Source: an uncultured Muribaculum sp.
GTDB taxonomy: Bacteria > Bacteroidota > Bacteroidia > Bacteroidales > Muribaculaceae
NCBI GenBank assembly: GCA_910589555.1
Contig: CAJUTE010000002.1
Location: 62,001 to 126,000 of the forward strand
DNA length: 64,000 nucleotides
Direction: 5' to 3'
Shown: piece by piece, positions 15,955 to 25,279 of the stretch
Layout: each line of letters starts with the position of its first letter
How positions within the stretch are numbered: position 1 is the first letter of the stretch
The notes under the pieces: model-generated
Databases searched by the model: none
The model's input: the letters and a program-made list of their open reading frames with translations, nothing else
Told to the model about the DNA's origin: nothing
Program-made: the position numbers and the translations under genes

Positions 15955-18900
15955 ATGAAGAACATTTGTTTTCTAATGTCCCGGAAAGCATGGATCGTCT
16001 CTGTGATGCTCCTTTGCCTTTCTTTCCCGGCGTTGGCGCAGAAGATTACCGTGAGCGGTACTGTCGTTGACAAGTCCGGTGAGCCCCTGATTGGAGCGAG
16101 TGTCATGGCGAAAGGTACCTCTTCAGGTACTGCCACCGACTTTGACGGTAACTACCGCATCGACACCGAGTCCAATGCCGTGCTGGTATTCTCCTACGTC
16201 GGTTACGACACTAAGGAAGTGCCTGTAAACGGTCAGTCAACAATCAACGTGACTCTTGATGAGAACGCCGTGATGCTCAACGAAGTTGTGGCTATCGGTT
16301 ACGGTACTGTAAAGAAAAGCGATGCCACCGGTTCGGTAGGCGTTGTGAAGCCAAGCGAAATCCAGGCAGGTCTTGCCACTTCAGCCCAGGATCTTCTCGT
16401 GGGTCGAAGCCCCGGTGTGGTTGTTACCACAAGCGGTGGTCAGCCTGAAGGCGGTGCCAACATCCAGATTCGTGGTGGCGCATCTCTGTCAGCTTCCAAT
16501 GAGCCCCTTATCGTGATCGACGGTGTGCCTATGGACACTAAGGGAACTCTCGGTTCTTCCAACCCCATGTCGCTCGTCAACCCCGAGAACATCGAGTCAA
16601 TGACTATCCTTAAGGATGCCTCTGCTACAGCTATTTACGGTAGCCGTGCATCTAACGGTGTCATCATCATCACTACCAAGAAAGGTTCTTCAGGCAAGCC
16701 CCAGGTGAACTTCGCCGCCAATATGTACATCAACACTCCGCGCAACTACGTGGATATGATGGACGCAGGCGAATTCTCACGCTTCATCATCGACCGTTAT
16801 GGCGAAGGCTCTTCTCAAGCTAAGGCGCTCGGCACTGCCAACACCGACTGGCAGAAGAAGGTGCTCCGCACAACCGTGTCAAGCGACTACAACCTCAGCG
16901 TCGGAGGTACTTATAAGTTCCTCCCTTACCGAGTATCGGTAAGTTATACCAATAATAATGGTATTATCCGTACCACTAAGATGGACCGCACCACAGTCGG
17001 TATCAATCTTTCTCCGAAATTCTTCGACGGACTGCTCTCTATCAACGCCAACGTGCGCGGAGCTTACCTCAAGAACCGCTACCACAAGGCTGAAGCTCTC
17101 GGCAACGCCGTAGGTTTCAACCCCACTCTTCCCGTTCACAATCCTGACGGAAACGTGTTCAACAACTACACCACTTATGTAGGCACAGGTGTTGCAGGTC
17201 CCAACTCCAAGGGTGACGCCATCAACACTCTTAAAGCGCTCAACCCCGTTTCGTTGCTCAACGACTACCGCTCGATTTCCGACGTATATCAGAGCATCGG
17301 TAACATCCAGTTTGACCTCGCTATGCCGTTCCTCCGCGACTTGCACGCCAACTTGAACCTCGGTTACGACATCAGCAAGTCAAATGTTGACAATAACACA
17401 TTTGCCAACTCTCCCCAGGCTTGGAAAGACGGCGCTGACCTCCCTTACATCAAGGGCACCAATGCTGAAGGCAAGGAAGTTGACATTCTCGTAGCTCCCG
17501 GCGATATCGCAGGCGCCGACTACTTCATCAAGAACACCAAGACAGGTGCCGGCAAGTACAGCCACGAGCATCAGGTGAAGGCTAACCTTCTTCTTGACTT
17601 CTACCTCAACTACAAGCATGATTTCGAGCAGGCTCACTCTAACCTCGATGTGACAGCCGGTTATTCTTGGCAGTCATTCCGCTGGCAGGGCAACAGCTAC
17701 TCCAACATCAACTCAGGCGAGTATGAAGGATTCCAGGCTTATCCGTTGTCAAAGTATCGCAATGACCTCGCGCTTGTGTCATTCTTCGGTCGTGTCAACT
17801 ACACTTTCATGGGCAAATATCTTGCCACTGTGACTGTGCGTGGTGACGGTACTTCTCGTTTCTCAAAGGATCACCGTTGGGGTACATTCCCATCAGTAGC
17901 TCTCGGATGGCGCATCATCGACGAGGACTTCATGGAACCAACACGCAGCATCCTCAGCGACCTTAAGCTCCGTCTCGGTTGGGGTGTCACCGGTCAGCAG
18001 GACATAGGCGACAACTTCTTCCCCTATCTTCCTATCTACACTGTGGGTAACAACGGTAACGCCACTCCCAACACCACCGCTTACCCGAGCCTCCGCCCCG
18101 GAAGCAACGGTTTCATCAACGTGATCAAGCCCAACGGCTACAACTCCGATCTTAAATGGGAGGAGACAACCACATGGAACGCCGGTCTTGACTTCGCATT
18201 CCTCAACAACCGCATCACCGGTAGCTTCGACTTCTACAAGCGTAAGACTAAAGACCTTCTCACTTGGGCTACTGTCGCAGCAGGTTCTAACTTGACCAAC
18301 GCCATGAACACCAATATCGGTGACCTTGAGAACACCGGTATCGAGTTCAACATCAGCGCCCGCCCCGTAGTGACTCAGGACTTCACTTGGACCACTGACT
18401 TCAACATCTCTTGGAACAAGAACAAGATCACCAAGCTCATCGCAGGCGACGACCCCGACTACTATATCGCTACAGGCGGCATCTCAGCCGGTACAGGTAC
18501 CAACATCCAGGCTCATAAAGTGGGACACTCGGCTTACAGCTTCTACGTTTACCAGCAGGTTTACGACAAGAACGGCGACCCCATCGAAGGCGCTTACGTT
18601 GACCGCAACGGCGACGGACAGATCACTGAAGCCGATAAATACATGTACCACAGCCGCGACCCGAAAGTGGTATTCTCTTGGAACAATACTTTCAACTATA
18701 AGAACTGGGATTTCGGTATCGTGCTCCGCGCCAACATCGGCAACTGGGTTTACAACGATTTCGAAGCTTCCAACACTTCAATCTCATCTACTGCATCAGC
18801 TCCTCTGAGCAACTTGATGAGCGGTCGCTTCCTCTTCCAGGATCTCGGCGTGCAGGGTGTGCAGAGCGACTACTTCGTGCGCAATGCAAGCTTCCTCCGC

Positions 18901-19098
18901 TGCGACAACATCACCGTCGGCTACACCTGGCCTTCACTCTTGAACGACAACCTCCGTCTGCGCCTTTACGGAGCAGTGCAGAATCCGTTCGTGATCACCA
19001 AGTACAATGGTCTTGATCCCGAGGTATTCTCAGGTATCGACCGCGAGGTTTACCCCCGTCCTGTGACTGTGTCATTCGGTATTGTAGCTCAGTTCTAA
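15955..19098 (+). CDS. SusC/RagA-family TonB-dependent outer-membrane transporter
   Basis: This 1047-residue outer-membrane protein has a signal peptide ending ALAQ, then an N-terminal carboxypeptidase-regulatory-like domain (about residues 32-105, with VSGTVVDKSGEPLIGASV), a TonB-box region, and a plug domain marked by NEVVAIGYGTVKKSDATGSV, IQIRGGASL and IYGSRASNGVIIITTKKG. The rest is a large beta-barrel ending in VTVSFGIVAQF with a terminal Phe. SusC proteins import oligosaccharides or peptides, powered by TonB, with a SusD lid. It heads a four-gene operon with SusD, SusE-like and SusF-like lipoproteins, the order of the starch utilisation locus. Substrate cannot be told from sequence alone. 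Confidence 0.95.
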   Translation: MKNICFLMSRKAWIVSVMLLCLSFPALAQKITVSGTVVDKSGEPLIGASVMAKGTSSGTATDFDGNYRIDTESNAVLVFSYVGYDTKEVPVNGQSTINVTLDENAVMLNEVVAIGYGTVKKSDATGSVGVVKPSEIQAGLATSAQDLLVGRSPGVVVTTSGGQPEGGANIQIRGGASLSASNEPLIVIDGVPMDTKGTLGSSNPMSLVNPENIESMTILKDASATAIYGSRASNGVIIITTKKGSSGKPQVNFAANMYINTPRNYVDMMDAGEFSRFIIDRYGEGSSQAKALGTANTDWQKKVLRTTVSSDYNLSVGGTYKFLPYRVSVSYTNNNGIIRTTKMDRTTVGINLSPKFFDGLLSINANVRGAYLKNRYHKAEALGNAVGFNPTLPVHNPDGNVFNNYTTYVGTGVAGPNSKGDAINTLKALNPVSLLNDYRSISDVYQSIGNIQFDLAMPFLRDLHANLNLGYDISKSNVDNNTFANSPQAWKDGADLPYIKGTNAEGKEVDILVAPGDIAGADYFIKNTKTGAGKYSHEHQVKANLLLDFYLNYKHDFEQAHSNLDVTAGYSWQSFRWQGNSYSNINSGEYEGFQAYPLSKYRNDLALVSFFGRVNYTFMGKYLATVTVRGDGTSRFSKDHRWGTFPSVALGWRIIDEDFMEPTRSILSDLKLRLGWGVTGQQDIGDNFFPYLPIYTVGNNGNATPNTTAYPSLRPGSNGFINVIKPNGYNSDLKWEETTTWNAGLDFAFLNNRITGSFDFYKRKTKDLLTWATVAAGSNLTNAMNTNIGDLENTGIEFNISARPVVTQDFTWTTDFNISWNKNKITKLIAGDDPDYYIATGGISAGTGTNIQAHKVGHSAYSFYVYQQVYDKNGDPIEGAYVDRNGDGQITEADKYMYHSRDPKVVFSWNNTFNYKNWDFGIVLRANIGNWVYNDFEASNTSISSTASAPLSNLMSGRFLFQDLGVQGVQSDYFVRNASFLRCDNITVGYTWPSLLNDNLRLRLYGAVQNPFVITKYNGLDPEVFSGIDREVYPRPVTVSFGIVAQF

Positions 19099-19118
19099 CC
19101 CATTAAGATTATACTACA

Positions 19119-20696
19119 ATGATTATAAATAAATTGAAATCCCTATCTGTTGCTTGCGCGGCAACATTGGCTTTGGGTGTGTCGGTCACTTCGTGTGTAG
19201 ATGATCTTGACATTAAACCCAAGGATCCGAGCAGCCTTACTGACCTTACCTCAGGCGACCAATACTATCAGTTCCTCGCCCAGGTTTACGGCGGTCTCGT
19301 GCTCTCAGGCGTGAACGGTGGTTCTGACATCACAGTGGACGACCCCGGTGCAGGTGTTTACACCCGTCAGTTGTGGAACCTTCAGGAACTTTGCACCGAT
19401 GAGGCTTTCATCGGTAAGAACTGGAACGATGCCGGTCTTGACGAGCTCGACTATGCAACATGGTCATCCGACAACCACTGGTTGTATGAAGCCATGTCGC
19501 GTTTCACCTTCCAGGTGAACATCTGCAACGAGTTCCTTCGTGAGATTGACAAAGCCGCTTCAGTGAAAGATCCGGTTTCCGACGAGGAGATCGCCCGCAT
19601 GAAGTGTGAGGCGCGCACTCTCCGCGCTCTGTCCTACTATCACATCATGGACTGCTTCGGCGTAGGTCCTTACGTGACTGAGGATCACACCATCGGTACC
19701 GTGCCCCCCACCATGACTCGTGAGGAGATGTTCCCTCTCGTGGTTGAGGATTTGAAAGAAGCCGTAAAGGGTCTTCCCCTTGCCGCCGATCAGGTTTACG
19801 GACGTGTGTCGCGCGAAGCCGGCTATATGCTTCTCGCCAAGCTTTATCTTAACGCAGGTGTCTACACCGGAACCCCCATGTGGAGTGAATGCGCCGAGGC
19901 TTGCAAGGAGATTCTGAAAACCAACAACACTCTTGCTCCCACCTATAAGTATCTTTTCTGCGGCAGCAACGACAAGTATGTGGGCACAGGCGAAATCCTT
20001 TGGGGTATTCCTCAGGACAACTCCTACACTCAGAGCTACGGTGGTACCACTTACCTCGGTATGGGCGCCTACAACGTGAGCATCAGCGAGGACTTGCAGA
20101 AGCGTCTCGGCATCAGCGGAACAGGCTGGGGTGGACCCCGCGTGCGTCCCGAACTTGCCAATATGCTTGCCAAGGCTGATGCGCGCTATCTGTTCTACAC
20201 CGACGGTCTTTCAAATGACTTGACCAACATCGGCGACTGGGAACTCCCCGGCGGATCAGGATATATGTGTATCAAGTATGTCTACACCAACGAGGATGAC
20301 TACGAGAACACTTCCGGCAGCGTGAGCCTCAACACATTCAACAATGCCGACTGGCCTCTCTTCCGTCTTGCCGACACATTCCTCATGCTTGCCGAGTGTC
20401 AGCTCAACGGCGTTGAGTGCAACGGTCAGCACTATTTCGACGAGGTGCGTGGACGTGCAGGTCTTGATCCCGAGGTTCTCACCAAGGATAATCTTCTTGA
20501 CGAGCGTTGCCGCGAGCTTTACTGGGAAGGACACCGCCGCAGCGACCTTATCCGCTTCGGCAAGTTCACCGGCAGCAACTATGTGTGGAGCTGGAAGGGC
20601 GGTATCGAAGCCGGTCAGGGCATCGACGCTCACCGCAATCTTTATGCTGTCCCCACTCAGTATGTCAACACCCTCGGTCAAAACACCGGTTATTAA
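19119..20696 (+). CDS. SusD/RagB-family nutrient-binding lipoprotein
   Basis: This 525-residue surface lipoprotein (lipobox VTSC, Cys26) follows its SusC partner by 20 nt. The SusD fold is supported by the helical TPR-like sequence (RMKCEARTLRALSYYHIMDCFG; AGYMLLAKLYLNAGVYTGT) and the late segments LFRLADTFLMLAECQLNG and DERCRELYWEGHRRSDLIRFGKF, which are conserved in the family. It forms the hinged lid over the SusC barrel and binds the substrate. Family length is normal. Together with the SusE- and SusF-like genes it suggests glycan binding; which glycan is not evident. Confidence 0.95.
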   Translation: MIINKLKSLSVACAATLALGVSVTSCVDDLDIKPKDPSSLTDLTSGDQYYQFLAQVYGGLVLSGVNGGSDITVDDPGAGVYTRQLWNLQELCTDEAFIGKNWNDAGLDELDYATWSSDNHWLYEAMSRFTFQVNICNEFLREIDKAASVKDPVSDEEIARMKCEARTLRALSYYHIMDCFGVGPYVTEDHTIGTVPPTMTREEMFPLVVEDLKEAVKGLPLAADQVYGRVSREAGYMLLAKLYLNAGVYTGTPMWSECAEACKEILKTNNTLAPTYKYLFCGSNDKYVGTGEILWGIPQDNSYTQSYGGTTYLGMGAYNVSISEDLQKRLGISGTGWGGPRVRPELANMLAKADARYLFYTDGLSNDLTNIGDWELPGGSGYMCIKYVYTNEDDYENTSGSVSLNTFNNADWPLFRLADTFLMLAECQLNGVECNGQHYFDEVRGRAGLDPEVLTKDNLLDERCRELYWEGHRRSDLIRFGKFTGSNYVWSWKGGIEAGQGIDAHRNLYAVPTQYVNTLGQNTGY

Positions 20697-20740
20697 TGTG
20701 TAATTGAAGAATCAACTTTAATACTAAAAGTATCTGATTT

Positions 20741-21697
20741 ATGAAAAAAATATTAATGCTATTTGCCACCCTTCTGAGTGTTGCAGCATTCACCGGATGT
20801 TCTGACGACGAGGATCCCAAGGCAAAGCAGCCCACCGATAAAAATTTCTTGAACGTGCCGCCGCTGTCGCAGCAGACCTACGACCTGAAGAATGCAGGCA
20901 CCGTGCAGCTCACTTGCTCTCAGCCCGACTATGGTGTGGGTACCAACCCCACCTACGCAGTGCAGGTGTCATTGAGCGAGGATTTCGCTACGATGCCCAC
21001 CGGTCCCGAGGTGTTTGACCCCGCCAATGCCATGCCATACTGCGAGCTTCCTTACACTACCACCAACACCAAGCTCGAAGTGCCGGCTAAGGATATCGCC
21101 AACGGTATCAGCTCTATTTTCGGTTACACCGACATCAGCCAGTATGAAGGTCGCACCGCCTACAGTGGTCCCATCTATCTGCGCGTGCGCTCTTATTTCC
21201 CGAAGCTCGACGGTGAACTCGCCGAATACTATTCTATCGAGTCCAATCCCGTGAAGCTCACCGATGTCATCAGCTACCCGACAGTGCGTCAGCCCGCTTG
21301 GCTTTACCTCGTAGGTCGTCCCGGTCAGGCGTCGGATCAATGGTTGGCACCAACAGAAGATAATGCTAATTTCTATGAGAACTGGATGCTTTATGAGCCT
21401 GACAACGGCATCGGCAAAGATGTGTACTACGGTACATTCTTCATCCCCGACGGTCAGTTCATATTCCGTTTCTATACAGCTCTCGGAAGCTGGGATGAGA
21501 ACTCATGGGGAGCGCAGAAGGATGACAATGCTGTGGACATCGCATTTGAGGATGGTGTTTACGACGGTCCTATCGTGGAAGGTAAGGGTTCATTCCAGGT
21601 TCCCGGCTGGACAGCAAACTGGGTTAAGTTAACTGTCAACCTCAAGGCTAAGTCAGTGACATTTGAGATTGTCGACGATCCCGCCAATGCTCAATAA
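20741..21697 (+). CDS. SusE-like surface lipoprotein
   Basis: This 318-residue lipoprotein has lipobox FTGC (Cys20) followed by an acidic stretch (SDDEDPK) of the type linked to surface export in Bacteroidetes. The N-terminal region of about 30-180 is a beta-sandwich with tandem strands (VQLTCSQPDYGVGTNPTYAV), as in SusE. The C-terminal domain (about 190-310) contains LYLVGRPGQASDQW and FIPDGQFIFRFYTALGSWD, the starch-binding-like fold of SusE and SusF. Such proteins bind polysaccharide at the cell surface and are not needed for transport itself. It is third in the operon, 44 nt after SusD. Confidence 0.75.
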   Translation: MKKILMLFATLLSVAAFTGCSDDEDPKAKQPTDKNFLNVPPLSQQTYDLKNAGTVQLTCSQPDYGVGTNPTYAVQVSLSEDFATMPTGPEVFDPANAMPYCELPYTTTNTKLEVPAKDIANGISSIFGYTDISQYEGRTAYSGPIYLRVRSYFPKLDGELAEYYSIESNPVKLTDVISYPTVRQPAWLYLVGRPGQASDQWLAPTEDNANFYENWMLYEPDNGIGKDVYYGTFFIPDGQFIFRFYTALGSWDENSWGAQKDDNAVDIAFEDGVYDGPIVEGKGSFQVPGWTANWVKLTVNLKAKSVTFEIVDDPANAQ

Positions 21698-21731
21698 ATA
21701 AGAATTTATAAACGCGTAATTCTTTAGAATA

Positions 21732-23195
21732 ATGAAATTCAAATTTAATATAGCTATTTTCGCGGCTCTCGCTATCTCGCTCGCCGCGTGCAGCGATGAC
21801 GAATTTACCGGCACTCCGCAGGTGACCCCTGCCGAGCCTACAATGCCTGCCGACGGCATCACCGGTGCCGACGCTGTCGCCAACGGCGGTTCGGTCGACC
21901 TTAACAACGGCGCTCCGCGTCTCATCAACATCACTGACCTGAAGGATTTCCCTTCAGGCAGTGAACTCCAGGTGGTGATGAAGGTTGCCAAGGACCAGTC
22001 TATGGCAGGCGCCAAGAATGTGGTGCTCGAAACCACCCCGGGTGTTGACGGTGCAGTTTATTCATGCAATGCTCCGGCTGTGGCGTTCAACGACACCATC
22101 AAGGCTGTCTTCGGCAAGAACCCCTCGCCCAAGGCTGTATATGTGAACTACACCGCCTACGCTGTTGACGGAACCTCGACAGTGCTTCTCGGCGCCATCG
22201 GCGCGGCTCAGTCACTTGTTGTGACTCCGCTTGCTCTTGACTATGTGGTTGAGGATGAGTATTACCTTGTGAACACTCTCAATAACACTACCATCAAGTT
22301 GAACCACTCCAATAAGGATGTGTACGACGATCCCAAATTCTCTGTCATCTTCAAGGTTGAGCAGGATGGTTTCGCATGGAAGATCGCTCCCAAGTCGGCG
22401 CTCAACTCGCTTGGCGACGCTTCCAAGCTTTACGGAAATGCCGAAGCTGATGCCTCGGTTCAGAGTGGAGCTTTGGCTCTCGGCGCTCAGGCTGGTAATG
22501 TCGAAGAGGTGGGTCCCTATCAGTTTGAAATAAACATGGAGACTCTTGAATTCACTTACAAGACTGCTTATTCAGCTCTTTACGTGATGGGTGCCGCTCA
22601 GTCATGGACAGGTGCCAACGCCGTTCAGATGACCACAAAGGATTATGAGAAGTATGGAGCATTTGTTCCGGTTGATGGAGAATTCAAGATGCTGACCACT
22701 CCTGACTGGACCAAGCCTGAAATAGGCGGTTGCACATTCGCATTGGATCCGAAGGACAACCTTTACAAAGCTGATGCTGAAATGAGCATGACCGGCACAG
22801 GCAATATGAGCGGTCTTGACAAGGGTGTATGGGCTATCGTGTTTGATATTACCGCCAAAGGCGGAGAAGAAGATCCGAATCTCACCGCATATCCTGTGAC
22901 TTCGCTCGAATTCATCGGCGATGCTACCGGCGGTTGGGGCGATGCTGATGTTCAGGCTCTTCAGCCGGCATCTACCGATGGCGTTGCCACTATCTGGACC
23001 GGCAATATCACCTTCAGCGGAAGCGGTGAATATAAGGTTCGCGCCAACCACGGTTGGGCTTACAGCCTCGGTGGCGCTGCCGACCAGCTCATCTGGGACG
23101 GAAGCAACATCAAGTCGCCGGCTGCGGGCACCTACAAAGTGACCCTCAACCTGAACGATCCCGTCGTTCATTTGCAGCTCGACCCGATTAACTGA
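21732..23195 (+). CDS. SusF-like surface glycan-binding lipoprotein
   Basis: This 487-residue lipoprotein has lipobox LAAC (Cys20) followed by an acidic stretch (SDDEFTG). An N-terminal SusE/SusF-type domain (about 25-165) is followed by at least two C-terminal binding modules: one starting near SALYVMGAAQSWTGANAV and the other near SLEFIGDATGGWGDADVQ, with GEYKVRANHGWAYSLGG. These repeated modules match the tandem starch-binding-domain layout of SusF. It is the last gene of the operon; a strong terminator follows at 23257-23287. No glycoside hydrolase or SusR-type regulator is near, so the enzymes must be encoded elsewhere if this is a complete uptake system. Confidence 0.75.
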   Translation: MKFKFNIAIFAALAISLAACSDDEFTGTPQVTPAEPTMPADGITGADAVANGGSVDLNNGAPRLINITDLKDFPSGSELQVVMKVAKDQSMAGAKNVVLETTPGVDGAVYSCNAPAVAFNDTIKAVFGKNPSPKAVYVNYTAYAVDGTSTVLLGAIGAAQSLVVTPLALDYVVEDEYYLVNTLNNTTIKLNHSNKDVYDDPKFSVIFKVEQDGFAWKIAPKSALNSLGDASKLYGNAEADASVQSGALALGAQAGNVEEVGPYQFEINMETLEFTYKTAYSALYVMGAAQSWTGANAVQMTTKDYEKYGAFVPVDGEFKMLTTPDWTKPEIGGCTFALDPKDNLYKADAEMSMTGTGNMSGLDKGVWAIVFDITAKGGEEDPNLTAYPVTSLEFIGDATGGWGDADVQALQPASTDGVATIWTGNITFSGSGEYKVRANHGWAYSLGGAADQLIWDGSNIKSPAAGTYKVTLNLNDPVVHLQLDPIN

Positions 23196-23212
23196 TACAC
23201 AAGGGAAATAAA

Positions 23213-23230
23213 TTGGAATTATAATTCCAA
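23213..23230. repeat. 18-nt perfect palindrome after the susF-like gene
   Basis: TTGGAATTA joined directly to its complement TAATTCCAA at 23213-23230, just before the terminator. It may add to termination or be a DNA-binding site. Confidence 0.4.
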
Positions 23231-23256
23231 ATTGTGATTAGATTTTAGACAGGTGA

Positions 23257-23287
23257 CCCCGGTGCGTGAGCATCGGGGCATTTTTTT
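23257..23287 (+). terminator. Intrinsic terminator of the susCDEF-like operon
   Basis: Nine-pair stem CCCCGGTGC / GCATCGGGG with a GTGA loop (23257-23278), followed by CA and seven T. Confidence 0.85.
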
Positions 23288-23290
23288 GCG

Positions 23291-23326
23291 CAATTAGCCC
23301 AATTAGCCCAATTAAGACCAATTAGT
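23291..23326. repeat. CAATTAGCC-type tandem array, left copy
   Basis: Imperfect tandem units of 9-10 nt, CAATTAGCC with variants CAATTAAGAC and CAATTAGTC. The same family lies in the same direction at 23541-23600, with a composite inverted-repeat element between the two, and recurs at 32481-32540, 38650-38709 and 57051-57094. Confidence 0.7.
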
Positions 23327-23327
23327 C

Positions 23328-23530
23328 GTTTCCGATAGGAAACATCAATCGGTAGCCGAGGGCCGAGCGTTAGCGAGACCCTCGGAAATGGCGAAAAAAT
23401 TAAATGAATCTGAAAGATTCATCTATATATCAAGACGATTCTTTCAGAATCGAAATAAAAATAATCCCCTTTCCGAGGGTCTCGCTAACGCTCGGCCCTC
23501 GGCTACCGATTGATGAATCCTTACGGATTC
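23328..23530. mobile_element. Composite inverted-repeat element (REP/MITE-like), no ORF
   Basis: A 203-nt noncoding unit. Two 46-nt arms (23343-23388 and 23470-23515) are perfect reverse complements, by my reading 46 of 46. Four smaller hairpins surround or fill it: GTTTCC-GATA-GGAAAC (23328-23343), ATGAATC-TGAAA-GATTCAT (23404-23422), CGATTC-TTTCA-GAATCG (23436-23452) and GAATCC-TTAC-GGATTC (23515-23530). The order is symmetrical: hairpin, arm, two hairpins, arm, hairpin. Such units resemble REP palindromes and their composite forms, which are moved by REP-associated transposases in trans. No transposase is in the window. Confidence 0.6.
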
Positions 23531-23540
23531 TCAAATTGGT

Positions 23541-23600
23541 CCAATTAGCCCAATTAGCCCAATTAGCCCAATTAGTCCCATTAGTCCCATTAGCCCAATT
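23541..23600. repeat. CAATTAGCC-type tandem array, right copy
   Basis: About six units of 9-10 nt, CAATTAGCC then CAATTAGTC/CCATTAGTC variants, ending just before the -33 element of the C69 dipeptidase promoter. Confidence 0.7.
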
Positions 23601-23630
23601 TGGCTTATTGGAAAAAATTTGTATCTTTGC
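23599..23630 (+). promoter_or_regulatory. Predicted promoter of the C69 dipeptidase gene (near-leaderless)
   Basis: TTTG at 23599-23602, a 19-nt spacer, TATCTTTGC at 23622-23630. The ATG at 23634 is only 3 nt after the box, so transcription should begin at or within the start codon. Confidence 0.6.
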
Positions 23631-23633
23631 GTT

Positions 23634-25274
23634 ATGATGAATAAACGCAATCTTATTACGATATTTGCGGGGGCGGCAGCTGCTTCCGCAATGGCTTGCA
23701 CAAGCCTTATAGCGACTCCCGGCGCGACTGCCGACAATAGTGTGATGATCACGTATGCCGCCGACTCCCACAGTCTTTACGGCGAGCTGTATTCCAAGCC
23801 TGCCGCAGTGCATCCCAAGGGTGCGATGCGCAAGGTGCATGACTGGGACACGGGCGTGTATTTGGGTGAGATTCCGGAACCGCGCAACACTTACGCCACC
23901 ATCGGTAACATGAATGAGCACGGGCTTGCCATCAGCGAGAGCACGTGGGGCGGCAGAGAAGAGCTTGTGGACACGACCGGAGTGATCGACTACGGCTCGC
24001 TGATATATATAACTCTTGAACGCGCCAAGACCGCCCGCGAGGCTATAAAGGTGATGACCGACCTTGTTGCCGAGCATGGCTATTGCAGCAGCGGCGAGTC
24101 GTTTTCGATAGCCGACGGTAAGGAGGCTTGGATCATGGAGATGATAGGCAAGGGGGGCAAGAGCAAGGGCGCCGTGTGGGTTGCCCGCCGCATTCCCGAC
24201 GGAATGATTTCGGGTCATGCCAACCATTCCCGCATCCACACTTTCCCGCTGAATGATCCAGAGACGCTTTATTCGCCCGACGTGATCTCGTTTGCCCGTA
24301 GTCAGGGCTATTTCGACGGCAAGGATGAGGACTTTGATTTCTCGAAGGCTTACGCCGTGACCGATTTCGGCGCTTTGCGCGGCTGCGATGCCCGCGTGTG
24401 GAGCTTCTTCACCCACAATGCCGAGGGTATGGATGAGTATCTTCCCTGGATCAATGAGGCTGCCGACCCGATCATGCCGCTTTGGGTTAAGCCGTCCAAG
24501 CCGCTTAGTGTGCGCGATATGCAGTGGGCTATGCGTGACCATTTCGAGGACACGCCGTTTGACATGACCAAGGATGTGGGCGCGGGTCCGTTCAAGGTGC
24601 CTTACCGCTGGCGTCCGATGGGCTTCACCGTCGACAGCGTGAACTATACCCACGAGCGTGCCATCGCCACACAGCAGACGGCGTTTACTTTCGTGGCGCA
24701 GTTGCGCGATGAGGTGCCGGCGTCGATGAAGGGTGTGCTGTGGTTTGGCGTTGACGATACGAACACCTGCGTGTATGTGCCGGTGTACAGTTGTGTTACC
24801 AAGGTGCCTTACTGCTATGCTCCGGGCAACGGCGATATGCTCACACTGTCGTGGGACGCTGCTTTCTGGGTGCATAACTATGTGGCTAACCAGGCTTATA
24901 ACCGCTATTCGCAGATGATACCCGACATACGCCGTGTGCAGAACGCTCTTGAGGACTCGATGGAGATAGCCGTGAAGGAGACCGAGGCGCGGGTGATGTC
25001 GCTTCCCGAGACTCATCAGCGCATGGAGCTCGCGGCGTTGACCGACCGCTGGGCTAATCACTCGACCCGCGAGTTCAAGAAGCTGGGCGACTATCTGTTT
25101 GTGAAGTTCCTCGATGGAAATATCAAGCGCGAGACCGAGCCGGGTGTGTTCCAGCGCACCGAGCAGGGACACTGCGCGTCGCCTCAGTTCGGCGGTTACG
25201 ACGAGCGTTATTTCCGCTCGATAGTTGAGGATGCCGGCGACAGATTGAAGGAAAAGGAGATAAATTTCAAGTAA
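23634..25274 (+). CDS. C69 family dipeptidase
   Basis: This 546-residue peptidase has a signal-like N-terminal segment that ends at Cys22 in MACTSL. In family C69 (PepD type) the nucleophile is a Cys exposed by removal of a propeptide, and this Cys fits. Downstream AADSHSLYGEL, GNMNEHGLAISESTWGG and MISGHANHSRIHTFP are typical. It cleaves dipeptides, probably in the periplasm or the cytoplasm depending on whether the leader is a true signal. The first ATG of the pair ATGATG is chosen because of the promoter position. queF follows after 5 nt and is probably cotranscribed. A long open frame on the opposite strand is an artefact of codon bias. Confidence 0.9.
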   Translation: MMNKRNLITIFAGAAAASAMACTSLIATPGATADNSVMITYAADSHSLYGELYSKPAAVHPKGAMRKVHDWDTGVYLGEIPEPRNTYATIGNMNEHGLAISESTWGGREELVDTTGVIDYGSLIYITLERAKTAREAIKVMTDLVAEHGYCSSGESFSIADGKEAWIMEMIGKGGKSKGAVWVARRIPDGMISGHANHSRIHTFPLNDPETLYSPDVISFARSQGYFDGKDEDFDFSKAYAVTDFGALRGCDARVWSFFTHNAEGMDEYLPWINEAADPIMPLWVKPSKPLSVRDMQWAMRDHFEDTPFDMTKDVGAGPFKVPYRWRPMGFTVDSVNYTHERAIATQQTAFTFVAQLRDEVPASMKGVLWFGVDDTNTCVYVPVYSCVTKVPYCYAPGNGDMLTLSWDAAFWVHNYVANQAYNRYSQMIPDIRRVQNALEDSMEIAVKETEARVMSLPETHQRMELAALTDRWANHSTREFKKLGDYLFVKFLDGNIKRETEPGVFQRTEQGHCASPQFGGYDERYFRSIVEDAGDRLKEKEINFK

Positions 25275-25279
25275 AGACC

